A stretch of 64,000 nt of DNA from Camillea tinctor (taxonomy: Eukaryota > Ascomycota > Sordariomycetes > Xylariales > Xylariaceae), in the NCBI GenBank assembly GCA_022578605.1, contig MU394060.1:434001-498000 (forward strand), written 5' to 3'. A model generated the notes under the pieces. It saw only the letters and a list, made by a program, of their open reading frames with translations. It was not told the DNA's origin and did no database searches. Both the position numbers and the translations under genes were made by a program. Shown here piece after piece: positions 1-12,300 of the stretch. Numbering within the stretch: position 1 is the first letter of the stretch; each line of letters begins with the position of its first letter.

Positions 1-2923
1 TACGGTTGCCATCCTCAGTCTTATCCTGAGTTGCCAGATACCCATCAGCATCCTCTTTGGGAGAGTTGGGACTTAGCGGTTGATTTAGCTCTGGCGCAAC
101 TACCGATGCTCGAGAGGAAGGAGAGCGAGGGTATTGAGTATGAATATCAAAGTTCTACTTTTTTCACCGAACAGTTGACCGCCTTTGATGTCTACCTTGC
201 GCGAGGGGATGCTATGTTACAGAAACCACCTGAACAGCTTCCAGTGGTACTCCAGGTGTTGCTTAGCCAGCAACATAGAGTCCGGGCCCTGATCCTGCTA
301 GGCAGATTCTTAGATCTCGGTCCGTGGGCAGTTCAGCTTGCTCTTAGCATTGGTATCTTCCCCTATGTCCTCAAGCTCCTTCAGTCCGCCGCTGCGGAGT
401 TGAAGCCCGTCATGGTCTTCATTTGGACCCGGGTTCTGGCTGTAGACATATCATGCCAGCCGGATCTTATCAAGGATAGCGGCTATAATTACTTCGCTTC
501 CATCCTGAAGCCGTCTGAGGGACTACCTGTCGCCAACTCTGACGAGCATAAGGCAATGTGTGCCTTCGTTATTTCCATGCTCTGCAAAGGCTACAAGCCT
601 GGCCAGGGCGTATGCAACCAGACGGATATTATGTCGTATTGCCTTATGCACCTTAAGAACGAAGAAAACGTGCTTCTTCGCCAATGGGCTTGCCTTTGTA
701 TCAGTCAATTATGGCATGATCTTCCCGAGGCAAAATGGAGGGGTATCAGGGAGAATGCGCCAATGAAACTATCTAGCCTAGCTAAGGATCCATGTTGTGA
801 GGTCAGAGCTGCGGTAGTTCATGCTATGACCACATTCCTCGGCATTCCTGATTTGACTGATGAAGTGGCGCGTATCGAGGAATCCATTGCCTGGACATTG
901 CTTGACATGGCAAATGATGGAAGCCCCCTTGTTCGCAAGGAGTTACTAGTTTTCCTTTCACATTTCGTCCTCCGCTACGAGAACAAGTTCATCGTCACGG
1001 CCTTCGAACAGTTGATTGAGGAAAAGGAGTATTCGCTTCATCCCCCTAAGGACGATGGGATGGACCACAGGATGGGCTTGCACTATGCCCGACCCGAAAA
1101 TCGCAATCCAGATGGGACAATCATGGCGACAGCCCACGGGCTGTCTTTCAACACGGTATTTGCTGCGTGCTGGAAACATATCCTGATACTTAACGTCGAT
1201 CCCCACCCTGAAGTCCAACGAGACGCAACAATCATTGTCGACTATGTTCATCACGCTCTTCTCATGTCTGCTCCAGGGTTCTATGCGCAGAGTCTTGTAG
1301 ATGACATCCAGAAGCGCGCTCGACGTGCTCGGGGTCACAGGAAGCAGTCTTCTATGTCGCGAAATAGCGTTGTGGGCGCGCCGGCTTCTGATAGTCTTGC
1401 ACCGGAACCGTCTCCTGGTCTTTTGAAACGGACGGCTAGTTTACTTTTTCAACTGCCTAGCATGTGGACAGGTGAAGATAAATCTGCAAATCCATCACCG
1501 TTGCCCTCTCCTGAGGCCCCCCGTCACCCCTCCCAAAAGCTGCGCTACCCTGGTGAATGGAGCTCTCTTCCTGAACACGATGACCAAGCAAAGGCGCCAG
1601 CTCATTACAATATAGCTGATGAACCTGTTTCTGGCGGCTTCAAGGATCGCAATCTAGACAAAGTACCAACCTTGCCTTTGACGAGTACATTCCTAGACTG
1701 GTCGATCGAATATTTCCGCGAGCCCCAAATGAAGCCAAGCGAGGCTGAGGAGCCAGGCAGCACCGAATACAATGAACGGCTCTGGAGACGGTCTCGAAAT
1801 GAGAACATACTCCGTGAAACACAACCCCAGAAGCAGTATGCGGGCAGTCACAAGTGGAACAACCAGCTTTGTATTATGAACAATGGTGCACAACCGTCCA
1901 AGATGACGTTTCATCAGTTCGAGGACCATCTCGCCGTTGCAGACGAGGGCAACACGGTCTACATTTGGGACTGGAAACGACAAAGTAGGTTAAATCGTTT
2001 CTCGAACGGGAATCCTGAAGGGTCTAAGATCAGCGATATGAAGTTCATCAATGAGGACGACACCGCGTTCCTAATGACAGGCTCGTCAGACGGCGTCTTG
2101 CGAATCTATCGGAACTACGACTCGTCCAAGACTACAGAGCTCGCATCAGCCTGGAGAGCCCTCACTCACATGGTTCCGAGCAATATCAATTCCGGCATGG
2201 TATTTGACTGGCAGCAGGTAACGGGCAAGGTGCTAGTCGCTGGCGATGTTCGAGTCATCCGAGTTTGGGCTGCCGCATACGAAACCTGCGTAGTCGACAT
2301 ACCTGCACGATCAGGATCCTGCGTTACGTCGCTGACTTCAGATCAGATGACTGGCAACATATTTGTTGCTGGATTTGGTGACGGAGCTGTCAGAGTATTC
2401 GATACCCGACTCCGGCCCCAGGAGTCTATGGTCAAGAAGTGGAAGGACGACTCGGATAGGCAATGGATTCGGAGTGTGCACATGCAAAGAGGAGGCCAGC
2501 GCGAACTGTTATCGGCTAGCCGCAACGGCAAAGTGAAGCTTTGGGATATCCGAATGGACAACCCACTCCGTGTTATCCAAGCATCACGCGATACCCTTCG
2601 AACTGCGAGCACCCACGAGCATTTGCCGGTATTCTCTGTGTAAGTAACGCTAATTAATGCACTCTGCTACTTTATTTGCAACTAATGAATATTTTAGCGG
2701 AACGTCTGCACATACTGTCAAGGTGTTTAACTTTGACGGTCATGAGCTTTCTCGGATGGAGCCTTACTCTAGCTTCCTACAGCAGAATCGGGGTGCTCCT
2801 ATTTCGGCTACTGCTTTCCACCCGCATCGCATGATCCTAGGTTGCGCCGCCCGTGGCGACCATCACCTAAACCTTTTCACCTGCGCGACCGAGAAGCCCG
2901 AGGCTTTCTTAAACTCGATCTAA
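1..2923 (+). CDS. KOG1: Raptor / KOG1 / Mip1, TORC1 scaffold subunit (5' truncated by window edge)
   Basis: Raptor is the substrate-recruiting scaffold of TOR complex 1, which couples nutrient status to growth. Reading is open from base 1. Exon 1..2639 is followed by a 58-nt intron (donor GTAAGT at 2640, acceptor TTTTAG ending 2697) and a last exon 2698..2923; 954 residues are visible. The start matches the Raptor landmark LPDTHQHPLWESWDLAV. Next come HEAT/armadillo-type helices (visible residues about 20-400, including RQWACLCISQLW and EVRAAVVHAM), a Ser/Pro-rich linker (about 420-600), and a C-terminal WD40 propeller (about 615-954; TVYIWDWKRQ, VKLWDIRMD, TVKVFNFDG). The N-terminal caspase-like conserved domain and the start codon lie left of the window. 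The intron joins VFSV to GTSAHTVKVF without a frame break, which supports the splice. I see no disruption. Identification is by recognition of the family; gene name by homology. Confidence 0.96.
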
Positions 2924-4121
2924 TCACGATCAGAAATCAACTCAACTTATGACACATTCTTCTACAGGAAACAACAACTAGAACATCTTATTACGGTATT
3001 TCAACAGGATGGTTCTCTTTTAATGACCGGAATAGTGATTTATCTTCTAATGACCACCATCTGCTTTGCATATCTCCAGGGACACTAGGCAGCTTTACAT
3101 TTTACAAATGATCAGGAAGGTTGGGGAGAAGGGTTCCCATCAACAGGCGGCGTTTTGTTAAATCTTTGATTTTTATTCTTAGCGGTTGTACTCCCATGTG
3201 ATCGTTCACGTTCCATCTCTTCGTTTTTTAACGCACCAATTTTTTACTAGTTTTTTTTATTGGGATGGATGGTAATGGATATTAGTGTGAAACTTACTGG
3301 ATTCGTCAAGTATGGATATAGCTAGCTAGCTGATACTTGCTGCTTACTATAGCAGTAGCTACTACTACTCCTGCCACTACTTGATTTGATGATGATCTAC
3401 GGAACGAAGATAGGTAGGCAAGGATTTTTCTTCTTCTTCTCTGTTTCTTAGAAAGAGAAGAGAGCAAAGAAAGTATGATACACACACAGAAGAAGAGAAA
3501 GCATATGGAATGCTAGAAGGGCCGAGGCAGTTAGTTACAGCGGGCAAAGAAATATAAAATTTTCAAGCAGCTGTCTTGCTTTGCTGTTGCTAGGTACTTT
3601 GTTATCTTAATACATTATTAGGTATTATTATTAGCATTACTTCTTCGTGGTCCCGCCGTGTTTCTCGGTGATTCCTCTGTGGCTTTGCTGGTCTTGTTGT
3701 GATCTGTTGACAAGCTAGAAGGCAAATGGAATAAACAGAGTATTGTTACGAATGAGTGTTGGCCAACCCATTGTATCATGAGACCAAAAGGTTCTCTCTG
3801 GTCATTGAGTCCCAATTTTGTATTATACAGTTACCTTCCCCTGGCTGGGGCGTAACGAGTGTTTCCGTGTAGGTAATATGTGTCGGTCCCGCGTGCAATT
3901 TAGAGTTCTAGCTCCTCGTAATATCAAACATGCGGCAGGAGAGTGTCTTGGTCAAGTCATAGCAGATTGTGACATATGCTAGCCTCCTGGTTTGGTGACG
4001 CTATACACAACATTAATTGAAAGGGGGATCGAGCACTTGAAACACGAGAGCATCCATTTATGTCCTTGCGGATCCAACCTTTAATATTGCCTGTCTACAT
4101 AAAAAAGCCGCACGGTTTATT
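2924..4121. other. Intergenic, 3' sides of KOG1 and the HET gene
   Basis: Convergent spacer of about 1.2 kb between the KOG1 stop and the 3' end of the minus-strand HET gene. It is T-rich and AG-rich in patches (for example CTT/GAAGAA runs near 3430-3500), as expected for 3' untranslated sequence. No open frame here resembles a known protein and no RNA gene was recognised. Confidence 0.6.
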
Positions 4122-5710
4122 TTACACTATACTGATATCCCGTAATGGTAATCTATCAAAGAGTGCCCTCCTATATGGTGTTTCTACTTCAGTTTCACTA
4201 CGATCTCGTTGCGGAATCTCGAACATGCCAATCCGTACATATCTCCCTGTTTCCCGGCCGTTTTCTTCAGGGGCAATGATAAGACCGATAGGGGATCGTT
4301 TATTCTCCGAAAAAGGGATTAGCTCGAGCAGTAAGGCACGACACGTTCCCCGGATAGCTTGGATCATCGTTGCCTCTGCCTCCGTCGTATCGGGACTCAA
4401 ATTTATGAAAATTCCCTCGGACTCTATCGTCCTATCTACGTCCTCGCGTACAGTGGCAAAATAGATATATCTCTCGGGGATCGAGTCTAATGAACGAGTC
4501 CTAGCTCGGATCTTGAGTAGGCCACCGTTGACTGCGCCGAATGGCAGTGCTTTATCCTCTAAATCGACGCTATATTCAAGATGGCGCGTTTTGTCGAATT
4601 CGATCCAGGCTTGAGGTCGACACCGTTCACAAGGCACGATTGGACCATCCAACGCTCTCCAGGCCCACGATGACGCCCTCCCGGTGATTTTGCGCATGAT
4701 CTGGGTCCGCGCTACTGCCCACAGGAGCGATCTTTGCCATGAGTACGACACCATTACTGGATCTTCTATCATTACTCCCGCAAGATATATCTGTCGCTGT
4801 TGACGTTGATTAGCTAAACCGACTAACTTAGCGGCCAAGGCTGACATAGCCGGCAACTTGTCAACAGCAAGTCCTAAATGTCGTAGGGTGTACTCGCTAA
4901 TAATGACATCCCACGTCGTGGAAATAGGATATCTTCAGAGCCCTGAAAAGGTATGCACACCGGAGATTCGAGACCCATACCCCGGCATTGTTCAAGGGTT
5001 CAGCACCGGCTCTCGACCGCCACAACTGGAAGTCGCAACGTTACAGGTAAAGTAGAAGTGGTACGTAGAAAACATAAGGATTCGCCGAGAGAGCAAGGTC
5101 TCTTGTAGTGTCCAGGCACGGAGAGCGATAGGCTCGGGCGGCCTATGATCATTGAAGTAACCGGAATCCTCAAAAAGCTGGACGGTTCCAGGGAGGTCAC
5201 GCGATGTGAGAACTCGAAGTTGAACAGGACCAATGCTGTAATCAGCTGGGTCTTCAAGTCGTTGATGCAAAAAGCCTTCAGAGCATTTTGTCGACGAAGC
5301 TGCACAGATTGTGACAGTGCTCTGACCGTAATAAAGTGCCATGCGTGATATCTCCCGTGCCTTGCTGTCAGGGTCGTCTTGTAGGATGCAAAGCGAATCC
5401 ACCCAGATGTATGTCAAGCTCATAGAGTGCGCGAACCACGCCGCATCACTGATGGTCTTGGGCAAACTGGACACTGGTATGGCACCCGCAAGGATACTAA
5501 CAGAGCTCTTCGTAAGTTGCGTCGATTGGGGCCCTCCCCAACAATATGATAGTATTGCATAGCCCCGGGTTGATACGAGTTCTTTATGTATTGGATTTGG
5601 AGTGTCCTGCCCGACCAGCCGGGCATATAGAACCGAATCCCGTATGAATAGCTGGAGAAGGCGGAAAGGGGGGATTCAGGGTTAATCGCTTCTTTCCCAT
5701 CAACCTCCAT
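4122..5710 (-). CDS. HET-domain (heterokaryon incompatibility) protein, likely disrupted
   Basis: HET-domain proteins act in fungal nonself recognition and can trigger cell death on fusion of unlike strains. The domain is plain on the minus strand: YAILSYCWGG, then SLPKTISDA, YIWVDSLCILQDD, ICAASSTKCSEGFL and RAWTLQETLLSRRIL, in one frame from 5651 to the stop at 4992. A start can be built as ATGGAG (5710..5705) plus a 53-nt intron (5704..5652, branch-like GATTAAC, acceptor TTCTCCAG). The C-terminal part (4122..about 4934; SEYTLRHLGLAVDKLPAM and onward) is a second frame, reached across an intron with acceptor TTTTCAG ending at 4943. In the frame that continues the family pattern, a TGA at 4935-4937 interrupts the message directly after that acceptor. 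No donor/acceptor pair I tried avoids it with good signals. It is either a pseudogene, a gene with an unusual splice, or affected by a sequence error. Confidence 0.65.
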
Positions 5711-6274
5711 TCCTTCTTTTCATAGCCAAGCCTAGTACCACAATAGTATCACAACTATTCTTTGCATCAATAGCACATACTCTAGCATAAGTTGTATTTA
5801 TAACATAATAAAAATAAATTACAATATTAACGATTATAAGCAGTTTTAACAGAGTAAGAGTCACGTGGAATAGCCCATTTTATAGGTTGCGTGTGGTATG
5901 GAAAACTCCATTTTCGGATCTTAAAATGTCTAGCCTTGGAGGCTTTTATACCGGTAGGCATCATTTATATGCATAATAATAATGGGATTGCCTAGGATCT
6001 TGCTAGTTCAGGTCCTTCTTTTCGTGATGTATAACGTCCCCCCCCCTCTCCCCTTTCGCTCCCTTGTCTCCTGTTGAAAATTATTGGGGGCAGGCTGGGT
6101 GGTGGCCGAAATAGGTGAGGGTAAATGCAGTGCAGACCTTATAAGTTCTCGGTAGGTAAAATAGCTGCTAATTTCTTCCTATCTGTAATAAAAATTCATG
6201 ATGTGAAGTTCCCTGATATTAAGCTTTGCGATGTGTGTATTCCCATCTCTTTTATTACCGGAGCCCAAGGGGAA

Positions 6275-6466
6275 GGGGGGGGGGGGGGGGGGGGGGGGTT
6301 TTTGGTATAAAAAAAATTAAGTGCATTGTACATTTTTTGGGGCTGAATAAATTAACAGGGGAAGATTAAAAAAAAAAAAAATTGAGGTGNNNNNNNNNNC
6401 CTCCCCTTTCCCTTCTCCCACCCCAACCCCGTACCCCCGTTCGGGGGGGGGGGGGGGGGGGGCGCG

Positions 6467-6498
<32 letters not shown>
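6275..6498. other. Assembly gap (10 N) bordered by poly-G runs
   Basis: Ten N at 6390-6399. Poly-G runs occur at 6275-6298, 6443-6462 and 6469-6498. Sequence left of the gap (about 6300-6389) is a degraded look-alike of sequence right of it (about 6501-6594), so both flanks probably derive from the same locus with poor base calls. Treat every base from about 6270 to 6500 as unreliable. Confidence 0.93.
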
Positions 6499-6499
<1 letters not shown>

Positions 6500-6536
6500 G
6501 GTTATTGGTATGAAACAAATGAAGTGCATTAGTCCA

Positions 6537-6699
6537 TGTGAGGAGCTGAAGAACTGAACTCTGGATCTAGAAAACAATAAACAATGGAGCTGATTATATG
6601 TAAACAAGCCAAGCCGCTCTGTGTGGCCGCCTAGGTAGCTTAGGTCCCTTGCGCAACAACAATAACGTCTCCCCCCATCTAAGGGCTCGCATCGTGACA
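6537..6699 (+). repeat. Dispersed repeat, copy 1 (second copy at 18721-18879)
   Basis: About 163 bp that aligns along its length with 18721-18879 in the same orientation. Both begin TGTGAGGAGCTGAAGA, both contain GTAAACAAG, CTAGGTAGCTTAG and GCGCAACAAC, and both end ATCGTGACA. Most differences are transitions (C/T, G/A), as expected of repeat-induced point mutation or simple decay. No terminal inverted repeat or coding capacity is seen, so the class (solo LTR, SINE or MITE fragment) is unknown. Confidence 0.75.
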
Positions 6700-6993
6700 G
6701 TCTAGGAGATGGCCCGTAGGAGGTTAGGACATGGTAAACCCGGGTGTAAGCCGAGGTGGTGCAATATAGGTTGGTGAGGTGGTAATTTTGATTAAATGAA
6801 TAGTAAAAGATGATCAAACGATGTAACTTTTTGGAAGTTGCCCCTTTTCCCCCTACTCTTCTCGTTTTGCTTTGTAGAATATTTTGCAGGAATAGACCTT
6901 TTCTTTTCGAGATAACCTTTTTCTCTTTTCCTTTTCTTTACCCCTTTTTAGGGAGTAGCGGTTCGTTTCTAAGGTATTCCTTGTTGAATGATA

Positions 6994-8235
6994 CTACTGC
7001 TTCTGCTTCTGCTGCTGCTGCTGCTTCTGAGCCGATGGGCTGGGGCGTAGTTGTAAGTAGGCGGGTAGCTGGTGGTGGAACGGGATGGATGAGAGCAGTT
7101 CGCGAAGGTAGCCATTGTCGTTGTTGTTATTGCTCTTGGTATCAGACTTATTGACTTGTTTATCTTTGCCTTTGCCTTTGCCTTCGGGAGCCGAGTCTTC
7201 GTTGTATTTACTGTCTCCTATACTGCCACCGGTGTCCTTTAGGCCGTAGTCACTGTCACCATACTGTTGGTACATGTCTTCCCCCTTAACTTCTATAAAT
7301 TCAAGGGGAGGATGGTGAGGAGTGATTGTTTGTTGGCTATCGCCACTAGAAGATGGGCGTGATCTTTCGATAAGCCCGGGTATAGCCATATCCATCCTTT
7401 GGAAGAAAAAGGCTTGGGTACAATCGCAGTAGCCCCAACGTCGCCCGCAAACATAGCAGAAGTTGAATCCGCATAGGCATCTATATTAGTACAGATTGTC
7501 ATTAGTTTGTTGCTCTCGCAGTAGTAGGTACGTCTAACATTGATGTAGTAATACCACTAACAAGTCCGGCGTCAACCAGCCGAACATCTGGACAACTCAC
7601 TGCATGTGATTACATCCGCTACCTAGGGATATAATGCGCCCACACCGCTGGCACTTCTGCCATTTCTCTCTCTTCATAATCGCCTCTAGAGCCGGGTCCT
7701 CCCTTTTAACACAACCGTGTTTCTCGTGGGAGTCCTGTTTGCACTTTACACAGGTCCGTGTTCCGCATGCTTTACACGTTAGCATTCCCTCGACGTCCAA
7801 ACCACTATTATCGAGAAGCTCGCTGCACTGCGGGCGCGAGCAGTACGTGAGATTGCGTCCATAGAGCTCGCGGTCAACTCTCCTGTATTTCGCGACCATA
7901 TCCGCCCCCCCAGCCCAGGCGATGTCGTGTTCGTTGAAGTACCTGTGACAGCACATCGGGGGCCACATCGTCCTATTTGAAAACGCTGCTTCAACTATAC
8001 CGCATATGCAGGATTTGCATATATTATGCCCACAAGCAATTTTGCGAATGCTCTGTTCCTCTTCAATGCAAATGCCGCAAGCAGGGCGGGTGTTCCAACA
8101 CTTGCGGTTATTTACTGCGAAGATCATCGGCACTAAGGATGGAATTATCTCTGAACTGGTGGATTGCAACTCAGCTAGATATTGGCGCCGGCGAGTAGTG
8201 CTCGAGCCGTCATATCTATCTTCATTCTGAGACAT
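6994..8235 (-). CDS. RBR (RING1-IBR-RING2) E3 ubiquitin ligase
   Basis: RBR ligases take ubiquitin from an E2 onto a RING2 cysteine and then to the substrate. Exons complement(7601..8235) and complement(6994..7480); intron 7481-7600 has donor GTGAGT and acceptor TATAG. Total 373 residues. RING1 lies at about residues 53-96 (CGIC, CGHNICKSC), the IBR at about 116-175 (YCSRPQC, CKACGTRTCVKC), and RING2 at about 195-232 (CQRCGRIISLGSGC then CLCGFNFCYVCG and WGYCDC). The catalytic cysteine equivalent is Cys208 in GSGCNHM, just before the splice. That zinc ligands on both sides of the intron fall into register confirms the model. The C-terminal tail (about 130 residues) is acidic/Ser-rich, then lysine-rich, ending in a short poly-Q stretch encoded by a CTG/CTT repeat near 7000. 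Substrate unknown. The start was chosen as the first ATG of the frame. Confidence 0.9.
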
Positions 8236-9362
8236 AATATTGAGAATTCGTTGTGTTTAAAGGTTGAATGGATAAGATAAACTGCGTGTGATAGACCCGC
8301 ATAGGCGTTCTCATCGTCGCTTAAGGTTCCAAGTGAACATATACGGAGGTGTTTGTTGTAACGAAATTACTGCGAAGTATTACTGATGTGAGTCAAAGAA
8401 AGTTTTTTCTTTTTTTCTTGTGTCAGGCCAGACTCTGTTCTCTCTGAGAATCAAGGTTGGAAGAGGAAGGGGGGCGTCCAATCCCTGCGTGTTGAACGTG
8501 TTGTCTCAGTCCAAGACCGTATCGTATGTATAAGAAGTTGTAGAAGAAGCAGGAATCATTGGTATAGCGGTGAAGTGTTAGACGAACAAATCCACGGGAA
8601 GCCGAGGTATTTAAATTTTTCTTGTTTTCATTTACCCTCCATATCATTATATACAGATGTCATGTGAAAGTATTTTTGTATCCCTGTGAAGTCCACTACA
8701 TCTGAAAAAAAGGATCGGGGTGCAATGTTGATACATGGCGGGAGGGGAGGGGGGACGAGGGAGGACGGGCATATCATGGAGTCAATTCTCTCGGGTAAGA
8801 CATAGAGGCTGTAAGGTCGTATTCACTGTAGCAATTATTGTATTTTATACAACAGTTTCGATCCAATAGAACAAAATTTACGATCATCGACATGTCCCTG
8901 TTACTTGCAAGGAACCTTGAGAGGGTAAATTCAGCTTCTTGGGTTTCACTTTTTAATGCTTCTCAATTTTAACTCGGCAATAATATATCACCTACCTACC
9001 TAGGTACTTACCTCGATAACCTAGTTAACCTTTTAATACTTATGACGTGATTTGGCGTTATGCTAAAGTCATGCTCGGATTTGTGTGTGGTTCATGATTT
9101 GCCGCTTATTACCTTCATCTTAGTCTGAATATGGCCTTCACCGGCAGCTAAGTTAGCAGTAAGCAGGTGCGTAACTTCAATTGGTATTTAATTAGCGCCT
9201 ACTGCTCCAATGATAGCAGTGGCATTGCACATAGTTTATAGCGGCAACTCGTATCTAAAGGCTAATGTGGGAAATATTGGCTAACGTATAGGGTCTGACT
9301 CCTTCGCTCGGTGTATGGGATACCTGAATTCAGAGGGGAACAGGGTGAATTCCTCAAGATCC
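8236..9362. other. Intergenic, between RBR gene and CorA-like gene
   Basis: About 1.1 kb between the start side of the RBR gene and the 3' end of the next minus-strand gene. It holds the RBR promoter side and one exact TACCTAGGTA palindrome (8997-9006). Short frames here show no family resemblance. Confidence 0.55.
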
Positions 9363-12300
9363 TCACTCGGCTTTTCCCAACCCCCAAAAGCGCACCCGTT
9401 TCTCGTTTAGGGGGTATGAGAAGTTAGTCAGATCTGTCTCTTGCCGCTTTACTCCGCCAGACTCTACGTCCACCTGGCGAACACCTCTCCAGTGAGGTGC
9501 GTCAAATACTCGCGATGCTAGTCCCGACAACGGACCTGGTTCTTGGGTTGTAGTCACCACTTGTCTACGAGGTCGCGTCTTACGCCAGTGTACAAACTCC
9601 TCCTTCCACGCATCCCACTTATACCCGTATATGAAAGCGAGGCCCAAGACCACCGCCGTGGTCGGTAGTGCTACAATCCAGAATATGGTCTGGTCATCGT
9701 TGGTGTCTCGTATGTCCGTCGTGTTCATCCCCATGAAGCTCGTCACGAATGACCTAAGAGGTGAGAAGACCCGGTTAGTAAGGCAAGTGACAAGACCAAG
9801 AAAAAAAGAGAAGTATAAAAATGAAAATAAGGGGAGCCTAAGGGGTCTGAGAATAAGTAATTCACTTACAGGGGAAGGAAAAACGCCGTCACCACCGTGA
9901 ACACGCGGATGGCTTTCCCGTGGCTCTCCTCTCGGATTTCTATGCTCTGCTTCAGCTGCTCACGAAGATTGCGCGTGCGGCTCTGCAGTGCGGCGAGCTC
10001 CATGTCGCGGGCTTCTAAACGGGCCAGCGTGCGCATGACGTACGGGCTCTCGAGGCGGAAGTGCGTAATGCGGCCCTTAGTAGTCATTTTGTAGGAGGCC
10101 GGGTCGAGCACGCGCAGCAGGTCGTTGCAGAACTTGCGCTGCCACCGGTTCACACGCCGCAGGATATCGAGTTCTTCTTCCAGCGCATACATGTCCGCGA
10201 ACGCGCGCCGCTGCGGCCGCTGGTTCACTTGGAACTGCAGACTCGTGGTATAGTTCTTATACACCTCGCACGTGTCAATGGCGCCTCCGGTGCTGTTATG
10301 CAGGGGTCGCACTGTAATAATATCAACAGTCAGCAATTACCATACCTATTGCTCAACGTTCGAAACTCTTCAAACCGTGCCTCGGGGGTTAGAATCTGAA
10401 ACTTTAGCCATGGGAGGCAGTTTTGACCCCTGAGAGTGGCCAAAAGGGTGGACAAAATGACTCTCATTATTAGGTACTCACAGAATAGCCCGCTACTCAT
10501 TACAGCGATCATGAATTCTGGTCCAATCGAGGAGAGTGTCACCCCGTCGGAGAGACTGTCTGTCCGGCTAGTAATGATCATGTCGATTTTGGCGTTCTCG
10601 AGGTGCTTCTGAACTTCGGTGTTGACCTGGTCGAGTGATCGGCGGGGCCGGGCGAGTAGCCTCTGGCTATCTTGGACTCTCTTCGTATTTTGCTTCATTA
10701 ACCTACTGACTCGCGATACCTCGGATGCCATAATCGTGATGAGGAGCGTCACTTTTTCGAAGGCGCGCACGAGTTTGCCCATCACGGGATATCCATTCTC
10801 GCCGTCAGGGGTTTCCGGCTTCCTAGCTCCTAACTGGAGCTGTTTTGACCTTTCATGCAGACTAGTGAATATTGAATCTATATGCTGAGTGAGCGATGTC
10901 AAGATGTTTATCCGGGCTTCGATTTGGATTTGGTCAGGGGTTCTTAGGTATAGCCCTAGAGTGTCTTCCGTTGAATCGTGTGCATATACATAACCACTAT
11001 TGAAATGTACGGTTCTGAGATGCGTCACCCCTTCATTGGAAGTGCTAAAACCCCGAGAACAGCCCTGGCAGTTTTCAAACGGACGTGTTGGTGCCTCCAT
11101 ACCCATAGCTTCCCAGAGCTCCTTGTCCTTCTCGTAGCCCTGGATATGGTACCCTGAACCTCTGGCTTGATGCTTAGATACATCAATGTTGTCCATGTAC
11201 TAACTCTCCATTAGCATGATCAACTCAGTATAGTACATGCGTCGGAAGTAATACCTGCCAAATACTTTGTATACCACCCCATATTTTCTTAGTGACATCG
11301 TGCTCGAAATTGATCGGGATGAACATTTCTACCAGTGTTTTCACCGACGCATAGATCTTAGGCTTGAGATTTAGTAACTGTTTCTTCCTATAGCTTAGAA
11401 TTCTATCGTTGACGGGGTGAGCTTCGTTGTTGCTTGTTGACAAACTTAACGTCTCATGTAGCTGTTCTAGGCTGTAATCAGGGATTTTCTGGTACTTCTT
11501 GAAGCCCTCTGAGTGCCGTAGTCGTTCACTGATTTGGTCAAGAACACGCCTTACGACATCGTCACTGTCAACAACCCCGCTCATTTTCCATTGGAGAAAA
11601 GGAATTGATCTTGAATCATCCTCATCTTTAGATTGCTGTTCTTCTTTAGGCTGGGGCGCTCCGACAGATTCGGATTTGTCAGGTTCGCATTTTATAAAAT
11701 CTTCTAGATCTCCGCTAGTTAACATCTGACAAGAGGGAAAACGGTATGTCACTACGTTACCTGTGTCCTGTCTACCACATGCTTCAAAGCTTATTGGGGT
11801 CGTCTCCTGATCTCTGGGCCCGTTGTCATCAGCGGGTTCAAAACCGTCACCCTCGGAAACAAGGTAGTCGAAGACATAAGGAGTCTCAAATTCATTCTCT
11901 GTTTTGGCAGCTTGAGAACCAAGGTTTCCAAGCTTAAGGATGTCCGGTGCCATACTTAGGGAAGTTGGGTCATTGACGACAAGTCCATTAGAATTGAGAG
12001 CGGATATTCGATCTTGATAATCTCCAGGAAACGTCGCTAGACTATTTATAAGGGTTTTCTCAGATAAGTCGTTGGTATCTTCACTATTACGTCTATCCCG
12101 CCGGTTTGACTTCAGATACTCATCTCGTTTTACTAATGCTCCTGTAAACGAATTTAAAGGGTATGTCGTGGTTGCTGAAGTGTGATCATCGTTGCCATTA
12201 TAACCTAGAAGCTTCTGTCCTGGTATTTGATTCGAAATACTCGGTTGATAAGTGTTCGGTGTTCTTAGGCTCATAAGTTCATGTCCATTTGAAGAGCTGA

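Larger units (their letters stand above)
5711..6993. other. Intergenic stretch with assembly gap and repeat copy
   Basis: AT-rich from 5711 to about 6250 (upstream of the HET gene), then the homopolymer-flanked gap and the repeat described separately, then about 300 bases of T-rich sequence downstream of the RBR gene. Apparent open frames crossing the poly-G tracts are artefacts of low complexity. No gene supported. Confidence 0.6.

Noticed and set aside
6317..6817. 166-codon minus-strand frame
   Set aside because: Crosses the N gap and poly-G tracts; proline and glycine runs are artefacts.
10293..10345. Shorter 29- or 34-nt intron with acceptor TTACAG in the CorA-like gene
   Set aside because: Too short for splicing; the 53-nt version ending ATAACAG keeps the frame and matches the size of its neighbours.
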